From: Spinacia oleracea
Taxonomy: Eukaryota > Streptophyta > Magnoliopsida > Caryophyllales > Amaranthaceae
Assembly: GCF_020520425.1 (NCBI RefSeq)
Contig: NC_079490.1
Span: forward strand, 868,001-932,000
Reading direction: 5' to 3'
Length of the DNA: 64,000 nucleotides
Positions within the stretch are counted from its first letter, which is position 1, and the number at the start of each line of letters is the position of its first letter. The notes beneath the pieces are model-generated. The model did not search any database, was not told where the DNA came from, and saw nothing but the letters and a program-made list of their open reading frames with translations. The position numbers were made by a program, and so were the translations under genes. This document shows, piece by piece, positions 37,701-51,000 of the stretch.

Positions 37701-40700
37701 AATCTACGTCCCTAGTACATTGAAACAACAAATTTAATAATCCATACTCGACCTACCATGATTTACAATCATAAAAACCTTGAATTTCATACTTTAATCA
37801 ATCAAAAAACTAATATTTCAATGCATTTATATAATCTGAAAATAAAATAATATTGTTTAAATTATAATATACGAATCTGAAAATTAATAATTCAATTACG
37901 CACGTGTAAAAATCTGAAATTTGCAAATTAAACCATGAGACTTATAATCTAAATTCAAGAATCATAATTTAAGCTAAAAATATATATAATTAAGACATTC
38001 AATTAGTCTAGGGTTTAAGGGTTTAACCGAATAAGGGAAGGGGGAGAACTGCCGGCGACGAGGAAGGCTGGGCGGCACGCGGCGGTGCGGCGAGGAAGGC
38101 TGGGCGGCACGCGGCGGTGCGGCGAGGTGGTGTTGCTGGCAAAACAATCAAGGCATGGTTTGAGAGCCATGAAAAGGAAACGAAAGAAAGGAAAACACGA
38201 CGGGAGAACGGAAATAAGGAGGAGGAATCTACCGTGCAAGGGTGGACGACGAGGACGGCGGTTATTGCCGAACCACGAGCGCTCAGCGTGGTGGTGGTGC
38301 TGTGCGAGAACAAGAACCGGTTGAGGAGGAGATCAAGAAAACGAACAAGAGAAAGAGAACGACAAGAGAGAAGGTGGGCGTTACCAGTGGCGACGGGATG
38401 CCGGTGACGTGCTGGTGGGTCCGGCGGCGTGAGCAGCGGCAGCAAGGAGGAGGGTGTTGAGGGTTTGGTGCTTGTTACGTGAACAGTGAAGGAGCAAGAG
38501 GAGGTTTTTTTTTTTTTTTTGTGTTTCTTTGGGTTCACGTGCATTAGAAAAGGGGAGGGAGTATTTTTATTGGTTTGGGCTTTTACCCAATTGGGCTAGG
38601 AGTAGGGTTTAGGTTATTGAATCCGAAATGGTTAGGGTTGCTTGCTAATTTCAATCGAACGTGATTTCGAAATTCGAATTCGTTTTAACGTAAAATTCAA
38701 AAATACATTTTGATTTCATAAATCATTAAAATTATTCAAAATGAAATAAAATAATTATATTTTAATTACACATTCATTTCTGAAATCCGTAAATTATATT
38801 TAAATGTATTAATATACGTTAAAATATATAAACAAAATATATAAAATTACGGGGGATTACAATCTACCCCTCTTAAAAGAAGTTTCGTCCCGAAACTTGA
38901 CACGAAAATTCACATATCTTTCCAAACTTTTCAACTTATTCTTATTGTAGAAGCACTTTGTGCCACTCTTGTTCACTCTTTTGCCAACACAGAGTTACTT
39001 GCAATATTCAAGAACACATTTTCTTATGCGGAGAATCTATTTACTTGCATCAACATGTAGAAGTGGCTAAAAATAAGCATAAAATGCATAAAAATACCAT
39101 AAAAATAGGTAAAAAGCGCGAATTTCTATCGCATTCTACCCCCCTTAAAGAAAACGAGTTACGCCCTCGTAACTCACCTCAGGAAATAACTCTGGATACT
39201 TGATCTTCATTTCAGCTTCGGCTTCCCACGTTGCCTCTTCGTACTCGTGGTTTGACCAAAGCACTTTCACTATGCTGACGTCCTTATTGCGTGTACTACG
39301 CACTTTTCTATCAAGGATTTTCACAGGCCTTTCTTCGTATGTGAGGCTACTATCGATCTGGATTCTCTCAGGCTCTAAGATATGACGCTCATCAGGGATA
39401 TAGCGCTTTAGTTGGGAAATGTGAAACACGTCGTGCATCTTTTCGAACTCCATTGGCAAGGCTAACTTGTAAGCTACTTTCCCTATTCGTTGCAGAATCT
39501 CATATGGGCCTACATACTTGGCACTTAGCTTCCCCTTTTTCCCGAATCTCATCACACCCTTGGTTGGTGATACTTTCAAGAACACTTTATCACCTACTGC
39601 AAATTCATCATCTCTTCTTTTCAGATCAGCATAACTCTTTTGCCTATCCTGGGCAGCTTGAATTCTAGCCTGAATCATTTTTACATTCTTGACAGTCTCC
39701 TCAATGAATTCCGTTCCCAAGATTATATTTTCACTGAAATCATTCCAGCAGGTGGGACTTCTACATTTTCTCCCATATAGTGCCTCAAAAGGTGCCATCT
39801 TAATGCTTGCATGGTAGCTATTGTTGTATGAGAATTCGATCAAGTCTAGATGGTCTTCCCAACTACCCTTAAAGTCAATCGCACAAGCCCTCAACATATC
39901 TTCCATAGTCTGGTTTGTTCTCTCAGTCTGACCATCGGTTGCAGGGTGGAAAGCAGTGCTCATTTTCAAAGTTGTCCCAAGGTTCAACTGGACCTTTTGC
40001 CAAAATTTCGAGAGGAATCTTGAATCACGGTCTGAGATAATATCGGTTGGGACCCCATGCAACCTCACTACATGCTTAATGTATGTCCTTGCAAGCTGTT
40101 TCTTTTTCCAAGTCTCTTTAATCGGAATAAACACGGCTGATTTTGTTAGACGATCCACAATCACCCAAATGGTATCATTTCCGTTCTTTGATCTAGGCAA
40201 GGCAGTAACAAAATCCATAGAAATGGAATCCCACTTCCATCCAGGCACTTCTAAAGGTTGAACTTTCCCCATGGGTCTTTTGTGGTCTATTTTGACTTTC
40301 TGACAGGTTAGGCATCTAGACACAAACTCAGCAACTTCCCGTTTCATATTAGGCCACCAATAGATTTGTTTCAGGTCTTTGTACAATTTGTCACCCCCAG
40401 GGTGCACAGAATATGGAGTATTATGCCCCTCATCCATAAGACGTCTCTTGAGTTCTTCACACTTCTGTGGTACACACCATCTCCCTTTGAACCTCAAACT
40501 ACCATCCTCATGAATCTTGAAATCTACTTCTTTCCCTTGACCCATCTTTTCTTTGATTCTCTCTAGGCACTCATCCCCGGCTTGACTTTCTCTAATCTCC
40601 TCGAATATAGACAACCCCAATGATAATGCGCTCAGTTTTGCTTTGGTTTCCCCAGGGTTTACTATTTCCAGGCTAAGTCTCTGCATGTCTCGACACAACT

Positions 40701-43700
40701 CTTCAGGCACTACCAAGACATTCATACTATGGCTAGATTTTCTACTCAATGCATCGGCAACTACGTTTGCTTTCCCCTCATGGTACTGGATGTTCAAATC
40801 ATAGTCTTTGATCAACTCTAACCATCTTCTTTGTCTCATGTTGAGATCTTTCTGGGTGAAAATGTATCTTAGGCTTTTGTGGTCTGTGAAGATCTTACAT
40901 GTTGCCCCATAGAGGTAATGTCTCCAAATTTTCAAAGCGAAAACAATCGCAGCTAGCTCTAGATCGTGGGTAGGGTAATTAGCCTCATATGGTTTTAATT
41001 GACGCGACGCATACGCAATCACCTTCCCATTTTGCTGTAATACACACCCCAACCCATTCTTCGACGCATCACTATACACCTCAAACCCTTCATTCCCATC
41101 AGGCAAGGTTAAAACAGGTGCTGAGGTTAAACGCTCTTTGAGAATTTGGAAGGCTTCCTCACATTTTTCGCTCCACTCAAATTTTGATTCTTTCTTCATC
41201 AAGTTGGTTATGGGTCTTGCTATCTTTGAGAAATCTCTCACAAATCTCCTATAATACCCAGCTAGACCTAAGAAACTCCGAATATCAGACACATTCTTCG
41301 GGGTAGGCCACTCACTCACAGCTTGAATCTTGGCAGGATCCACAGAGACTCCTTCCTTTGACACATAATGCCCCAAAAATGCTACCTTTTCCAGACGGAA
41401 CTCGCACTTAGAGAACTTTGCATACAACTGGTTCTTCCTAAGCGTCTCCAAGATAACCCTCAAATGTTCGTCATGTTCCTTTTCATTCCTCGAATAGATC
41501 AGAATATCATCAATGAATACCACCACAAACTTATCTAGGAACTCATGGAAAATCCTATTCATCAGGTCCATAAAGATGGCGGGTGCATTGGTTAACCCAA
41601 AAGGCATTACTGTAAACTCATAATGGCCATAACGAGTCCTAAATGCAGTCTTAGGAATGTCTTTTTCAGCTACCCTCAATTGGTGATATCCCGAACGCAA
41701 ATCAATCTTTGAGAATACACTTGCCCCGTTCAACTGGTCAAACAGGTCATCTATCCTAGGCAAAGGATATTTGTTTTTGATTGTTACGTTGTTCAACTCC
41801 CTATAATCAATACATAGCCGCATACTCCCATCTTTCTTTTTGACAAACAATACTGGAGCTCCCCACGGTGATGCACTAGGCCTAATGTACCCCTTGTCGA
41901 ACAAGTCCTGCAATTGTATTTTTAACTCACTCATTTCTGGGGGTGCCATCCTATAAGGTGCTTTGGATATAGGTGCAGTTCCGGGATTTAATTCTATGGT
42001 AAATTCAAGGGTTCTAGCCGGTGGCATACCCGGAATCTCATCCGGAAATACATCTACAAATTCTCTTACGATTGGGACATCCCCTATCTCTACCCCAACT
42101 TTCTTACTCACATCTTGGACACTACAGAAAAATAGTTCACACCCTTTATTGACCAGTTTCCTCACTTGTAATGCGGAGATCACCCCAAAGTTCCCAGACT
42201 TCCCAAAACGTCTATATGATATTGATTTCCCAGTAGGGTTCTTTAGGCTTACTTTCTGAATCTCGCAGTCTATCCTGGCCTTGTATAAGCTTAGCCAATC
42301 CATCCCCAGAATCACATCTAGGTCCCCCAAACTAAATTCTATCAAATTAGATGGAAAAGTGCAATCTTTTATTTTCAAAGGCAAGTTCTTAAATAATTTC
42401 GTACACCTTATTGTTGCACCATTAGGCATACTAACAGGTGAATCAATTGCCTCAAAATCTACTAACTTCAAATTTTTAACAATAGAGGTCGAAATAAAAG
42501 AATATGTTGCCCCTGAATCAAACAATGTTTTAACAGGTAAGGAGTTGATAGAGAAAGTACCCGAAACTACGTCTGCAGAACGTTCAGCTTCATTTCTACT
42601 CATTACGAACAGCTTTCCGGGAGCCTTGATGTTATTGTTGTTTCCATTGGCAGGTTTGTTTTGGTTTCCCTGGTTGTTTGGTGCCCCAGCAGGCTTCGAA
42701 CCTTGGTTCCCCGAATGGTTAAACCCTGGTTTCCCTTGGTTACTACTCCCACTACCATTCTGCTCTCTCTTCTGCTTTGTAAAGCACTCATACTCTCTAT
42801 GCCCCTTCTTACGACAGTAGTTGCAAGTCACCAATTCCCCCTTACAGTCCTTCCCAGGGTGATTGTTGTTGCACATCTTACAGTGATGCACTCTGTTAGG
42901 CTGGTTTTTGTTGGTGTAGTTATTCCCCTGGTTATTCCTTCCCTGAAAGTTGCCATTACCATTACCATCCCCATTTCCATTTCTATTCCTTTTGAAGTTC
43001 CCCTGACTTCCCCCAGCATTAAACTCTTTCCTTTTATCCCCAACAACAATGTTCTTTTTGTCCCTCCTGGTCTGCAGGCCATAAATATGGGCAGCTCTCC
43101 CATACACAATGTCTAAGGACGTAAAGGTTTCCCCGCCTAATCCCAGTTGGATTTCATCGGTTAACCCCTGTTCAAACCTCTGAGCCTTTAGTTCCTCAGT
43201 AGCTACCACCTCAGGTGCAAACCTCGACAAAGCTATAAACTTACTGTAGTATTCAGCGATGGTCATATTCCCCATCCTAAGGTTGATAAATTCCTGGGCT
43301 TTCTGCTTCCTCATAAAAGGAGGATAGAACTTCCCCCTCAAGGCAACAATAAAAGAATCCCAATTGAATCCCTCAGCAGCGCTTAGTCTAGTGCCATTTT
43401 CCCTCCACCAAAGGTCGGCCTCATCTTTCAGGTAGAGGACAGCTTGGCCTACTTTCATATGCTCAGGACAGTTTACCGCCCCAAATAGTTTCTCAAATTC
43501 CCTGATCCAGTTTTCAAGGAAGGTGGGGTCTGCCTGCCCCTTAAAGTATGGTGGCTTAACTTTCGCAAGCCTTTCAAACATGTCCCCTGCAGAATCGGGA
43601 CGCTCAGTTCTTTCCTGGGTTAGTTTTTCCGCCAAGAGGCGAATAGCAGCAGCTAGGTCACTATTATTGGCCATCCTAGAGCGCGACCTGAAATTAATAT

Positions 43701-44942
43701 GCTCTAGTTCAAGTTCGAAACTTTACTTACATTATCCTCTAGCAATGCAATATCACATTAACATTCAAAATGCACACGAAATGAACAATCATGCAAAACA
43801 TTCAACTGAGAGACAAGGAATAACTTCAATCATCACGAATAATAAGTTAGAATAAAAGAAGAAAACATTCCATTTGCGTGCCCGTAAAACTCTGATCTTT
43901 TAGATAGTCAATAATCTAGCTTTTATTCCTCAGAAGAATGTCAATAACAATCCTAAATATTAACACACACCTGTTCTCAAAATGACGTAAAAAGGTTCTA
44001 CGATATAACATAAACTATGGTTGGGCGGATTGTCCAACATTTTTCTCACACACAACTAAATATGTAAGCAAAGCTAAAGGGAAACGTCATCAGACTTGTC
44101 CTTTGATTCGCTATAACCTTCTAGGGTGAATAACTCATATTTAAGTTCATCATCGTCATCCATATCAAAATAATAAGCTTCTTTTCTTGGCCTAGAGGAT
44201 CTTCGTAGACCTTGAAGTTGATGATTAGCTTCCTCAGGCTCAGGCTCAGGTTCAGGTTCATGTTCGGGCTCAAACTCAAACTCAGGTTCAACCTCCAATT
44301 CATGTTCGAATTCAAACTCAAATTCTTGTTCGAACTCAAACCCAAATTCATGCTCAAACTCAGGCTCCGAATCGCTTTCAGGTCTCAAAACAGCTTGATA
44401 AATATCGACTCTAGTTTGCCCTCTAGCACGATCAAATTCACGAAGGGCTTCATCATCACTATCAGGTTCTCCTGCTCTTAAAACTCGACGCAAAACAAGT
44501 TCATGGCTGGTGTAACTGTTAATGTCAGACTCGTAATCCATTTCATTTTCATCATCGCTTAGAACAATAGGGTTAGAATTGCTCCCTATTCTATTTCCTT
44601 GTATGCCAGACATGATTAGTGATCTATAACAATTAAACATAGTTTCTATGTTAGTAATTAGTACTCTCACTTACCGTATGATCCCACAATACACAATAAG
44701 TAAGAATATATATATCAATCGCAATGCATAGGGAAGACACGACAGTTAGCAGGTAGAGAAATTACAATCATGTTGACATAATGCATGCACAATGCTTCTA
44801 TTCTATATGCCTTTTCCTATACTACCCAACTCTCAAAATAATCATAGTATATGCAACATTGAAGCATAAAAGGATAAACAAGAATGATTTATAAGAATTA
44901 GATTGATTAAAAGAATAATTATTAAACGATAAATAACTAAAT

Positions 44943-44993
<51 letters not shown>

Positions 44994-45013
44994 GGTACTG
45001 TAGCAGCAGCAGC

Positions 45014-45077
<64 letters not shown>

Positions 45078-48000
45078 AAATATTAATTTAAATTTCAAAA
45101 GAATCGAAATACATTTATTCGCATAAAAACGTATTTCAAAGCACGATTCAAGAGTCAATATTAAAATAAATTCAAACATTTCTAGCTAATAACTTTAAAT
45201 TTATTCACTAGTGTGAAATTACTTTTACATAACTAATTAGTTGGTTAGGCGCCTAAGATATAAAAGGTAGACACGAAATGTCAGTAAAACCTTTAGCTCA
45301 AAAATACCACTTTGTAACACCCCGACAATTCCCATTTTCTAAAATAACCTCTTTTTAAATATAACTGTAGGGAATTATCAAAGTATTATCGCCCGTGTAA
45401 AAACGTACGGCTTATTCAGAATTTTGCAGCGGAAAACATAAAACTAACTTTTGGGTTCATAATTAATCTATTACATATTAGGTCCAAAACAATTAACTGA
45501 AATAAGGAAATACGAATAGTACGACAAGTTTCAAATTCAAGTTAACAAATTGAATCACTTAATTAAACAAATAGAACTACAAGCTCTCTAATCCCGATCC
45601 CAATGATGCATCATCTTCAAACCTGTAGATGGGCAATGCTTATTGATCCTTAGAGACTGCTCACCAGAAATGGGTCATCACAGGATCAATAAGGCATAGC
45701 CATGATCAACACACACAAACAAGCACGTAATCAGCAAAGCTGAGTACTACATACTAAAGCAATAAAAATCCTAACATGATACTATTAAACATAATTAAGG
45801 GCAAACAAAGCATGATAATCTAACGACCATACCTAACTAGACTAAGCTAGACTGGACTAGACTTTTTATAACAATAACATTATTTTAATTTAAATAGGCA
45901 ATGGACCGAGTTTTCTAGCTAGGCGAGGTACGGGCGCGACTCCGTAACCTCAGTGACCTGCGATATCGAGGAACGTTTGACTGAAAATAGGACGCGGTGA
46001 TCAATCCGGTCCGAATGAAAGGCCATGGGCTACCACCATGAACCCCAACTCCTGTTTGTCCGTCACTTTAGACGTGCACAGTCTAAAGCTATTGCTACTC
46101 AGTTTCACTTTACATGATTTACAAATTGACACCCTGTTATGACTCAACAATCACATAAGGCATGCAACTCACATTTATTTATAACTGTTTTTATCTTGGA
46201 ATTGAGTAAGTGATCACAAAGGCATCTAACAAGACTCATTCCAATTAACTCCAATCTTTTCTTTAATACTAATTAACCCCTGAATATGGGTATAAGGTTT
46301 CAACTTACTAAATGAGGTCCTCCGCCCTCATAAAGTAGTGAAAAGCTAAAAAGGGAACAACAATTAATTGATCTGAATTATATACTAAACAATCTAGCGT
46401 TCCCAATCAAACATGTTTGCATCAATCTTCCATACTAACATGTTAAAATCCTCAAAATGCAATAAAGGTTTAATATGTTCATCCAACAGTATCAAACATG
46501 CAGTTTCAACCCGACTAAGTTCATCAACAACATTAACATAACCAGGTTCATCAATAATACACATGGTTTCAACAATTAGCACACATTCCAAGCACACAGG
46601 TATGTACGTACCTTGTGTAAACAAACTGATAGGCCACTTTAACACTTTCAAAAGTCGCCTAAAGAGAATTCTCCGCCTAAAACAACCAATAAATAATCTC
46701 AATCAATTTCTGATCATTGACAACCATAATAAAGCATTCTAATTGCATCCTAAGCATATTTAGAACTTTCCCCAATATCAAAACTTAAACATTTGATTTC
46801 CTAGAATCATAATTGTTGAATTAGTTATTGAAATTCGTTGAAAACTTTTGCAAACATCGTACTTTAAATTTTCCGCACTATAGATTCATTTAAAAGCTTC
46901 ACCATGGTCAATCTACGTCCCTAGTACATTGAAACAACAAATTTAATAATCCATACTCGACCTACCATGATTTACAATCATAAAAACCTTGAATTTCATA
47001 CTTTAATCAATCAAAAAACTAATATTTCAATGCATTTATATAATCTGAAAATAAAATAATATTGTTTAAATTATAATATACGAATCTGAAAATTAATAAT
47101 TCAATTACGCACGTGTAAAAATCTGAAATTTGCAAATTAAACCATGAGACTTATAATCTAAATTCAAGAATCATAATTTAAGCTAAAAATATATATAATT
47201 AAGACATTCAATTAGTCTAGGGTTTAAGGGTTTAACCGAATAAGGGAAGGGGGAGAACTGCCGGCGACGAGGAAGGCTGGGCGGCACGCGGCGGTGCGGC
47301 GAGGAAGGCTGGGCGGCACGCGGCGGTGCGGCGAGGTGGTGTTGCTGGCAAAACAATCAAGGCATGGTTTGAGAGCCATGAAAAGGAAACGAAAGAAAGG
47401 AAAACACGACGGGAGAACGGAAATAAGGAGGAGGAATCTACCGTGCAAGGGTGGACGACGAGGACGGCGGTTATTGCCGAACCACGAGCGCTCAGCGTGG
47501 TGGTGGTGCTGTGCGAGAACAAGAACCGGTTGAGGAGGAGATCAAGAAAACGAACAAGAGAAAGAGAACGACAAGAGAGAAGGTGGGCGTTACCAGTGGC
47601 GACGGGATGCCGGTGACGTGCTGGTGGGTCCGGCGGCGTGAGCAGCGGCAGCAAGGAGGAGGGTGTTGAGGGTTTGGTGCTTGTTACGTGAACAGTGAAG
47701 GAGCAAGAGGAGGTTTTTTTTTTTTTTTTGTGTTTCTTTGGGTTCACGTGCATTAGAAAAGGGGAGGGAGTATTTTTATTGGTTTGGGCTTTTACCCAAT
47801 TGGGCTAGGAGTAGGGTTTAGGTTATTGAATCCGAAATGGTTAGGGTTGCTTGCTAATTTCAATCGAACGTGATTTCGAAATTCGAATTCGTTTTAACGT
47901 AAAATTCAAAAATACATTTTGATTTCATAAATCATTAAAATTATTCAAAATGAAATAAAATAATTATATTTTAATTACACATTCATTTCTGAAATCCGTA

Positions 48001-51000
48001 AATTATATTTAAATGTATTAATATACGTTAAAATATATAAACAAAATATATAAAATTACGGGGGATTACATACTTGGACGCTTTTTTCAAAATTTTCAAC
48101 CCGACCCAACACGTAACAAGTGGACTTGGAGTCAATCGGGCCCAAGACACACGGGTTAAGCACATAGCCCGACCCGACTCGGCCCGACCCACATCCTTCT
48201 TTACTACAGATTCATACGTACCTGGTGTAGATATTGCCGTTAATAGGGTTCGGAATAGTTTCTTGGCCTTTCCCTTGGATATGAGCAACCTTCCTCAAGA
48301 AAGAATTGTCCACAAGTCTACCACCATGATTAACAGCTTGCATTGGATTTTCAACTTCATTGATCATTTCTCTTTTCTTCTTGTTCAAGTAAACATTAGG
48401 GTTGTGTACTAATTGTTGGTATCCTGTGTGAGAGGCTATGCCCCCTGCTAACATCACAAATCCCATCACTATGTATATGGGTGCCAAATCTGCTTTCATC
48501 CTGCATTTTAATTTATAATTCATGTTATCTTTATACACATAGATCAATTCATAGTATATTGGTAGATATGTATTTGTACTTCTGATATAGATTTGTACTT
48601 CCTCATTGTAGGTTCGTTTTTTCGCATATCTGATATGTGTGGAAACACACAAATCAAATACTCCCTCCGTCCCATAATATAGTGACCGTTTGACCAAAAT
48701 CACGGTTATTAAGGTAAAGTATAACATTGATAATAAAAACAATAATTATTTTTTCTTTCAAGATAAAGTACATGTTAGTTGGCTTTTATGGAGAGAGAAA
48801 TTAGAGATTAAAGGTGTGTACATAATAAATAGGCCTTAAAAAAGACAAAAATCAAGCACATGGGTTGAATAAAAGTCAAAAAATACAATTTTCAAAGTAA
48901 AAATTAATGGTTTAAAATAGAAATAGGCACATCATTTAGGGACACCATTTTAGGAAAACAGGCACTATATTATGGGACGGAGGGAGTAAAAGACAAATAG
49001 CTAAAAGACAAAAAAGGAAGTATCATTCATGTAAAAAAAGTACCATTCTGTAAAAAAAAAAATACCATTTGTGTTTAGAAAAGTACCATTTAATTGTTTT
49101 TTTGTCCTTTTTCCTATTTTGTCTTTTGTTCTGATATGTATTTCCGCGATCCCCATACATATCTGATATGTATTTGTACTTCCTCATTGGTAGATAAGTA
49201 TTGTCTCCGTTTCTTAAAGTTTTTTTTTTAAAAAAATAGTTACTATTTTCATGGACCTGATGCCAATGCAATCTTTAATTAACTACTCCCCTCGTCCCAA
49301 GATGTCCTTTACGTATTCCATTCCGGATGTCCCATAATATTCTTTACATTTCCTTTTATATTATCACATAATTAGTGCTTTAATATTCTATTAAAATTTG
49401 TGTCAGGGATTATTTTAACCAGTTAAATTGGTTGGGGGTATATCTCTCTCACACTTTTATATTGGAACATTAAATCTTTTCCATTTTCCCAAGGTCAGGA
49501 TTTTTATAAAAGGAAAACGTTACAAATTAACGTAATTTCTTGTTTAAATAAAAAAAAAAGAGAAACCTCAATGCACATTAATTAGTCTTTAAATCGCATG
49601 CAAAATACCAACGTAAAGAACATTTTGGGACGGAAGGATCATGAGTATTATTATATCCAATTTTGTATATGAGAAAAATAACATATACTCCCTCCGTCCC
49701 AGAATAGTTGTTACACTTTCTTGGGCACACAGTTTAATGCGATAAGTAGTAGTGTGGTTATCAATTGTTATTTTATTGAAAAAGTAGATGTGATAGAAGT
49801 TAGTAGGGTATTTTTTTAATTGAATGAGAGAAGGTGTGGGGACAAAAAAAAATTAATGGGAAGAGAGATACAATATAATAATTGTGGGGTCATTCCTAAT
49901 TTAGAAGTGTAACAACTAATCTGGGACGGATGAAAAAGGAAAGTGTAACAACTAATCTGGGACGGAGGGAGTATATAAAAAAGTTGATATATTGAAAATA
50001 AATATCGAGAGAAATTTAACAAGATATCACGTGATAATGTTTTGATGATTTCGATCAATAATTAGAATTTATGGTCAAAGTTTTTCTACTTTGAAAGCAG
50101 ATTTCAAAATGTTAGCAACTTTTAGAAACGTTTGAGCATTATCGTGTTAAATTTGTACTATATTGTCTAATTTTTCTATTAGCTTCTTAAACAAACTGTT
50201 CAAGATCCGCAACTAGATGACACAATATATACGAAGTAATCAAGAAATGGAATAAAAGTGTTACCACTTGGGTTTGGGTGTGGGAGCCGTGGTTGTAGAG
50301 AATGATCTGGTCTTTTGTTGTTTCATCATTGATCTCATCAAATAACCCTACAAAATACAAATACAAAAGTGTACAAAATTATTAACAATCATTTAATTAT
50401 CTTTTATCATTTTGACTCCCCAAAAGAAGGGAGAAAGGTGCTACAAATTCCGGGAAAGAAAAAAAAACAAAAAAAAGCATAAGAATCATTTTTCAAATTA
50501 ATTATAAAATTAATCAACCCAATTTTCATAATTAAATCAAAAGTTTTTTTTAAAACATCTTAACATACAAGAAATAAACAAAACTGAAAAACAACTTATA
50601 TAGGAGCAAAGTGAGAAGAGTAAAAACTAAGTGCGTTTGAAACTGTTTTGCATGTCTAACTAAGATTAATCAACACAAGAGTATTATGACTACGAGAATT
50701 TGTATCTTTAACGACAACCTAATTACGACGGGTCAAAAATCCCGTCGTAAAAACCTTTTGTGACGGGGTTAACAACCAAACAATGACGGGAATAACCGTC
50801 GCAAATGTCTTTTACGACGGATTTACGACGAGATTTTCTATTAACGCCGGCCCCCTTTTATGACGGGTTCACGACAGGAAATCCCGTCGCTAATCAACGA
50901 TTATTGGCCTTTCGCGACGGGATTTTCCGTCGTTAATAGTACAATTTCTTGTAGTGTTATAAGTGATTGATCGATTAACAAGAAATTAGGCTTAATAATT

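Larger units (their letters stand above)
36104..48070 (-). mobile_element. Ty3/gypsy Tekay-type chromovirus, complete, 11,967 bp
   Basis: Two LTRs of identical length bound a 6451-bp interior. Exact 5-bp duplications tactt flank it (36099-36103, 48071-48075). LTR ends are tgtaa...ttaca. The coding strand is minus, so 45313-48070 is the 5' LTR. Domain order and the C-terminal chromodomain indicate a chromovirus, and large size with long LTRs suggests the Tekay (Del) clade. The gag-pol frame is intact and the LTRs show no length difference, so insertion was recent and autonomy is possible. It lies in intron 3 of the B12D-like gene, in the same transcriptional direction. Confidence 0.95.

Noticed and set aside
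38023-38544. 173-codon ORF and several opposite-strand ORFs in the LTR (repeated at 47232-47753)
   Set aside because: They follow from GC-rich low-complexity sequence in the LTR; frames are open on both strands and show no domain.
44937-45179. 80-codon lysine-rich ORF
   Set aside because: It is the translation of two poly-A tracts.
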